From an uncultured Veillonella sp. (GTDB taxonomy: Bacteria > Bacillota > Negativicutes > Veillonellales > Veillonellaceae): a stretch of DNA of 64,000 bases. Under the pieces are notes generated by a model. That model was not told the DNA's origin and searched no databases. It saw only the letters and a list, made by a program, of their open reading frames with translations. Of the stretch, positions 61,728-64,000 are shown one piece after another (within the stretch, counting starts at the first letter, position 1; the number at the start of each line of letters is the position of its first letter). The DNA is taken from assembly GCF_900545795.1 (NCBI RefSeq), contig NZ_URAR01000009.1, positions 1-64,000 of the forward strand. Direction: 5' to 3'. The translations under genes and the position numbers were made by a program.

Positions 61728-62825
61728 ATGCTTTCAGATCAATATAAGCAGCAGTTGCGTACAGAAGTTCTTAAGCTAGATGACTTAACGGACAAGAAGT
61801 ATGACCTAGACGTTCTGGTCAAGGCTGTTGAAGATGGGATAACGAAAAGTGCACCGCTGGAGCTAATTAAGAAATTAGGCGATATTCGTCGTACATTCGG
61901 CACGAAGCAGATGGAAGAAAAAGAGGAACAAATTGTAGAACTCTTGTATAAATATCTGGGCGCAGCTTCAGTAGATGAAGTGTATGAAATGTTGCGCGAG
62001 CAAATTGATACACCCTTTGAAGAGCTAGTTAGGCAGTTAGAGTCTTTAATTGGCTTAAGTGGTGTAAAATCGCAGGTTAGAGACTTAATTGCTTTTAATG
62101 AGCTGCAGCGAAAGCGCGTAGAATTAGGTTTAAAGAAATCGAATAAGACCTTGCACATGGCCTTTTTGGGTAATCCTGGGACTGCTAAAACTACGGTGGC
62201 ACGCATTGTAGGGCGCATGTATAAATCTTTAGGGATTTTAAGTAAGGGCCATTTTATTGAAGCTGGCCGTGCTGATTTAATTGCAGAATATCAGGGGCAG
62301 ACCGCCATTAAGGTGCGCCGTTTAGTCAATAAAGCACGCGGTGGAGTGCTCTTTATAGATGAAGCTTATAGTATTACTGAAAATGAACACAGTGATAGTT
62401 ATGGCCGCGAGTGCTTGACGGAACTCACTAAGGCGCTAGAAGATTATCGTGATGATTTAGTCGTCATCGTTGCTGGATATCCTAATTTAATGGATCAATT
62501 CTTCACCTCGAATCCAGGTCTTAAATCTCGATTTAATGCCTTTATTACATTCCCTGATTATAATGAAAAAGAATTAGTAGATATATTTAAATATTTATGT
62601 AAACAAAATGACTATCTTATAACTGAAAAGGGTTTGTTAAAGTTAAGAGAAAAAATACAGCAAGACTTGGAGGTCGGAAAAAGCTCGATAACCTCTAATG
62701 GACGCTATATTCGCAATATTTTTGACGATGTAACGATGAACCAAGCAAAGCGTTTATATGGTAGAAAGGAAGCATTAGATAAACATAGCTTAATGCTTCT
62801 TTGCGAATTAGATTTTAAAAATTAG
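61728..62825 (+). CDS. CbbX/SpoVK-type AAA+ ATPase
   Basis: A 365-residue AAA+ protein of the CbbX/SpoVK/EccA-like group. After an N-terminal helical domain (1-100), the core starts LIGLSGVKSQVRDLIAFNEL. Walker A is GNPGTAKT (Lys154; Ala replaces the usual Gly before Lys), Walker B is GVLFIDEAYS, sensor 1 is VVIVAGYP and the arginine-finger region is NPGLKSRFNAFITFPDY. Relatives remodel Rubisco (CbbX) or support type VII secretion (EccA). None of those partners is here, so its client is probably in the local cluster. GGGAGG precedes ATG 61728. Confidence 0.9.
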   Translation: MLSDQYKQQLRTEVLKLDDLTDKKYDLDVLVKAVEDGITKSAPLELIKKLGDIRRTFGTKQMEEKEEQIVELLYKYLGAASVDEVYEMLREQIDTPFEELVRQLESLIGLSGVKSQVRDLIAFNELQRKRVELGLKKSNKTLHMAFLGNPGTAKTTVARIVGRMYKSLGILSKGHFIEAGRADLIAEYQGQTAIKVRRLVNKARGGVLFIDEAYSITENEHSDSYGRECLTELTKALEDYRDDLVVIVAGYPNLMDQFFTSNPGLKSRFNAFITFPDYNEKELVDIFKYLCKQNDYLITEKGLLKLREKIQQDLEVGKSSITSNGRYIRNIFDDVTMNQAKRLYGRKEALDKHSLMLLCELDFKN

Positions 62826-62866
62826 AAAAAAGCCTAAGCAATTCTTTCATTGCTTAGGCTTTTTGT
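62824..62866. terminator. Bidirectional terminator between convergent genes
   Basis: AAAAAGCCTAAGCAA pairs with TTGCTTAGGCTTTTT around loop TTCTTTCA; it serves the AAA+ gene and the convergent YigZ-family gene. Confidence 0.92.
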
Positions 62867-62884
62867 ATATTAGCATTTTATATA

Positions 62885-63541
62885 TTAGGTTTCAGTATTT
62901 GGATTGGTATCAGTAGAGAGTGGAATTTGTACCATTTTTTCTTCTTTTAATTCCCAATTAGCTTGTCCGCTACTCATGTTTTCTACTGCTGTTTGTAGAG
63001 TATATAAATTTTGTGGCGCTACATAGATTTGTAGGGTTACTTTGTCAGTAAAATTAGTTTCGAAATGGTACTGTTGATCTTCTAAATACCTCCCCAGGGT
63101 ATTATAAAGGCTATAATCCACTGTTACTTCCACGATTTGACGCAAAGTGTGAAGCACTTTAGGAGCCGATTTGATTACTTCTGCAGCGCTGTGAGAATAG
63201 GCCCTAATGAGCCCACCAGCGCCTAGTTTTATGCCGCCGAAGTAGCGCGTAACGACGATGAGTGTATTAGTTGTTTCAGTCTTTTTTAAAACCTCTAGGA
63301 TAGGCTTACCAGCGGTGCCAGAGGGTTCGCCATTATCAGAGGAGCGCTGTTGCTCCTGTGTAGGGCCTAGGGCATAGGCTGTACAATTGTGCGTGGCATC
63401 CCAAAATTCTTTATTGATGCGGGCAATACCGGCTTGCGCTTCTTCTTCAGTAGTGCAAGGGATGGCAGTGGCGATGAAGCGCGATTTCTCTACAATATAT
63501 TCGATTCGATGCTCTTGGCCAATGGTAATAAAGGATGCCAT
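62885..63541 (-). CDS. YigZ/IMPACT family protein (UPF0029)
   Basis: A 218-residue protein of the YigZ/YvyE/IMPACT family. The N-terminal UPF0029 domain shows the family blocks EYIVEKSRFIATAIPC, FWDATHNCTAYALG, RSSDNGEPSGTAGKPILEVL and VVTRYFGGIKLGAGGLIRAY. A C-terminal DUF1949 (EF-G domain V-like) domain follows. The function is uncertain; the eukaryotic relative IMPACT regulates translation through GCN1. The GGGGGTAT stretch precedes the start at 63541. It is monocistronic. Confidence 0.94.
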   Translation of the reverse strand: MASFITIGQEHRIEYIVEKSRFIATAIPCTTEEEAQAGIARINKEFWDATHNCTAYALGPTQEQQRSSDNGEPSGTAGKPILEVLKKTETTNTLIVVTRYFGGIKLGAGGLIRAYSHSAAEVIKSAPKVLHTLRQIVEVTVDYSLYNTLGRYLEDQQYHFETNFTDKVTLQIYVAPQNLYTLQTAVENMSSGQANWELKEEKMVQIPLSTDTNPNTET

Positions 63542-63698
63542 AATATACCCCCATGAAAAATATAATCAATTACATATAAAACAAATCTATGAGATGCAAG
63601 CGCTTCAAAGACTATAGTTAGATATAGTGGAAGTCTTGCGCTTTTTATTGTCACTTAACATATTACGGAATTTTGGCGATGAATTCAATACCCCCTTG

Positions 63699-63727
63699 TT
63701 GACGAGGTAAGTGAGAAAGAGTAACAT
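63699..63727 (+). promoter_or_regulatory. Promoter of the csoR-type gene
   Basis: TTGACG at 63699-63704, a 17-base spacer and TAACAT at 63722-63727. The start is expected near 63734, just before the operator. Confidence 0.6.
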
Positions 63728-63740
63728 AATACATGTGGAG

Positions 63741-63757
63741 ATACCCCGTGGGGGTAT
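63741..63757. promoter_or_regulatory. CsoR-type operator
   Basis: ATACCCC-GTG-GGGGTAT is a 7-3-7 palindrome of the kind bound by CsoR/DUF156 repressors. It covers the predicted start region of the downstream gene, so binding would block transcription until metal is bound. A related half-site, ATACCCCC, lies just before the -35. Confidence 0.75.
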
Positions 63758-63853
63758 ATATTGATTAATGCGTATAACATTTAATATATAGGAAGTAAGG
63801 TCTATATAGTGTAAATGTAAATTCGGTATAAATTTAAAGGAAAGAGGTAGCCT

Positions 63854-64000
63854 ATGTTAACAGATATGGAAGTAGATAAAGTAACTCGTCGCCTGCGCCG
63901 TATTAAAGGGCAGGTAGAAGGCATTGAACGGATGGTAGAAGATCATCGTTATTGCATTGAAGTACTGCAGCAAATTGGCGCGGTTAGAGCAGCTCTATAT
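63854..64000 (+). CDS. CsoR/DUF156 metal-sensing repressor, N-terminal fragment
   Basis: The first 49 codons are in the window; the gene runs off the right edge. The visible part matches the CsoR family: helix 1 with RRLRRIKGQVEGIERMVEDH, then YCIEVLQQI, where Cys34 is the first Cu(I) ligand position. The next ligands (His, Cys) would lie beyond the edge, so copper versus persulfide sensing cannot be settled. AAAGAGGTAG precedes ATG 63854. The operator upstream supports autoregulation, and a copper exporter or chaperone gene is expected to follow (inference). Confidence 0.9.
   Translation, partial: MLTDMEVDKVTRRLRRIKGQVEGIERMVEDHRYCIEVLQQIGAVRAALY

Noticed and set aside
61739..62218. Minus-strand open frame of 159 codons
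   Set aside because: It is antisense to the N-terminal half of the AAA+ gene; Ser/Arg-rich composition is typical of a shadow frame.

Overview
The window is a gene-dense, low-GC chromosomal segment of an anaerobic Negativicute, most probably Veillonella. This rests on the gene order ftsK-rodZ-ygiQ-rimO-cinA-recA-recX-rny, a Firmicute-type alaS/ireB/ruvX/DUF1292/mltG/trmR/trhP block, a T-box-controlled thrS, and a membrane-bound [NiFe] uptake-type hydrogenase in an otherwise Firmicute-like gene set. It begins inside aspS and ends inside a csoR-type gene. No insertion sequence, prophage or CRISPR array was seen.

Layout. 1-2.4 kb: end of aspS, a 6S RNA and rarA, the same neighbourhood as 6S-1 in Bacillus. 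2.5-13.3 kb: DNA translocase FtsK, a short RodZ-like protein, the radical-SAM proteins YgiQ and RimO, an orphan solute-binding protein, then cinA-recA-recX. 13.3-18.6 kb: rny with its own promoter and a leader terminator, then dnaG-rpoD. 18.7-25.2 kb: tRNA-Ile2(CAT), a LysR regulator divergent from a flavodoxin and a secreted carboxymuconolactone decarboxylase/cupin fusion, a DUF3298-like protein, trmK-nif3, and RNase P RNA. 25.3-30.8 kb: thioredoxin and the hydrogenase operon (small subunit, large subunit, cytochrome b, maturation protease, HyaF-like protein). 30.8-35.4 kb: secreted and envelope proteins and a ZnuC/ZnuB-like metal transporter pair. 35.6-45 kb: alaS, ireB, ruvX, DUF1292, mltG, a trmR gene broken by one in-frame stop, trhP, DUF4911, and thrS. 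45-48.4 kb: a small membrane protein, a glutaredoxin-like protein and an amino-acid permease.

48.9-62.8 kb is the accessory part and the most unusual: ten co-directional genes. They encode a Sel1-repeat protein, a dynamin-type GTPase fused to Sel1-like repeats, two dynamin-like proteins with GTPase and C-terminal hydrophobic paddle, a small protein with four 21-residue PNVxGG repeats, an XRE regulator, two small proteins, an A-rich gene for an HNH-like/membrane protein, a tail-anchored coiled-coil protein and a CbbX-type AAA+ ATPase. I read it as an undescribed membrane-remodelling or stress/defence cluster. The parts are visible in the sequence; the joint function is inference. The window closes with a YigZ-family protein and a copper-type csoR gene with a clear operator.

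A second window-wide theme is that many intergenic spacers carry short tandem repeats, each locus having its own unit length (17, 19, 21, 22, 23, about 25, about 26 or 31 bp).
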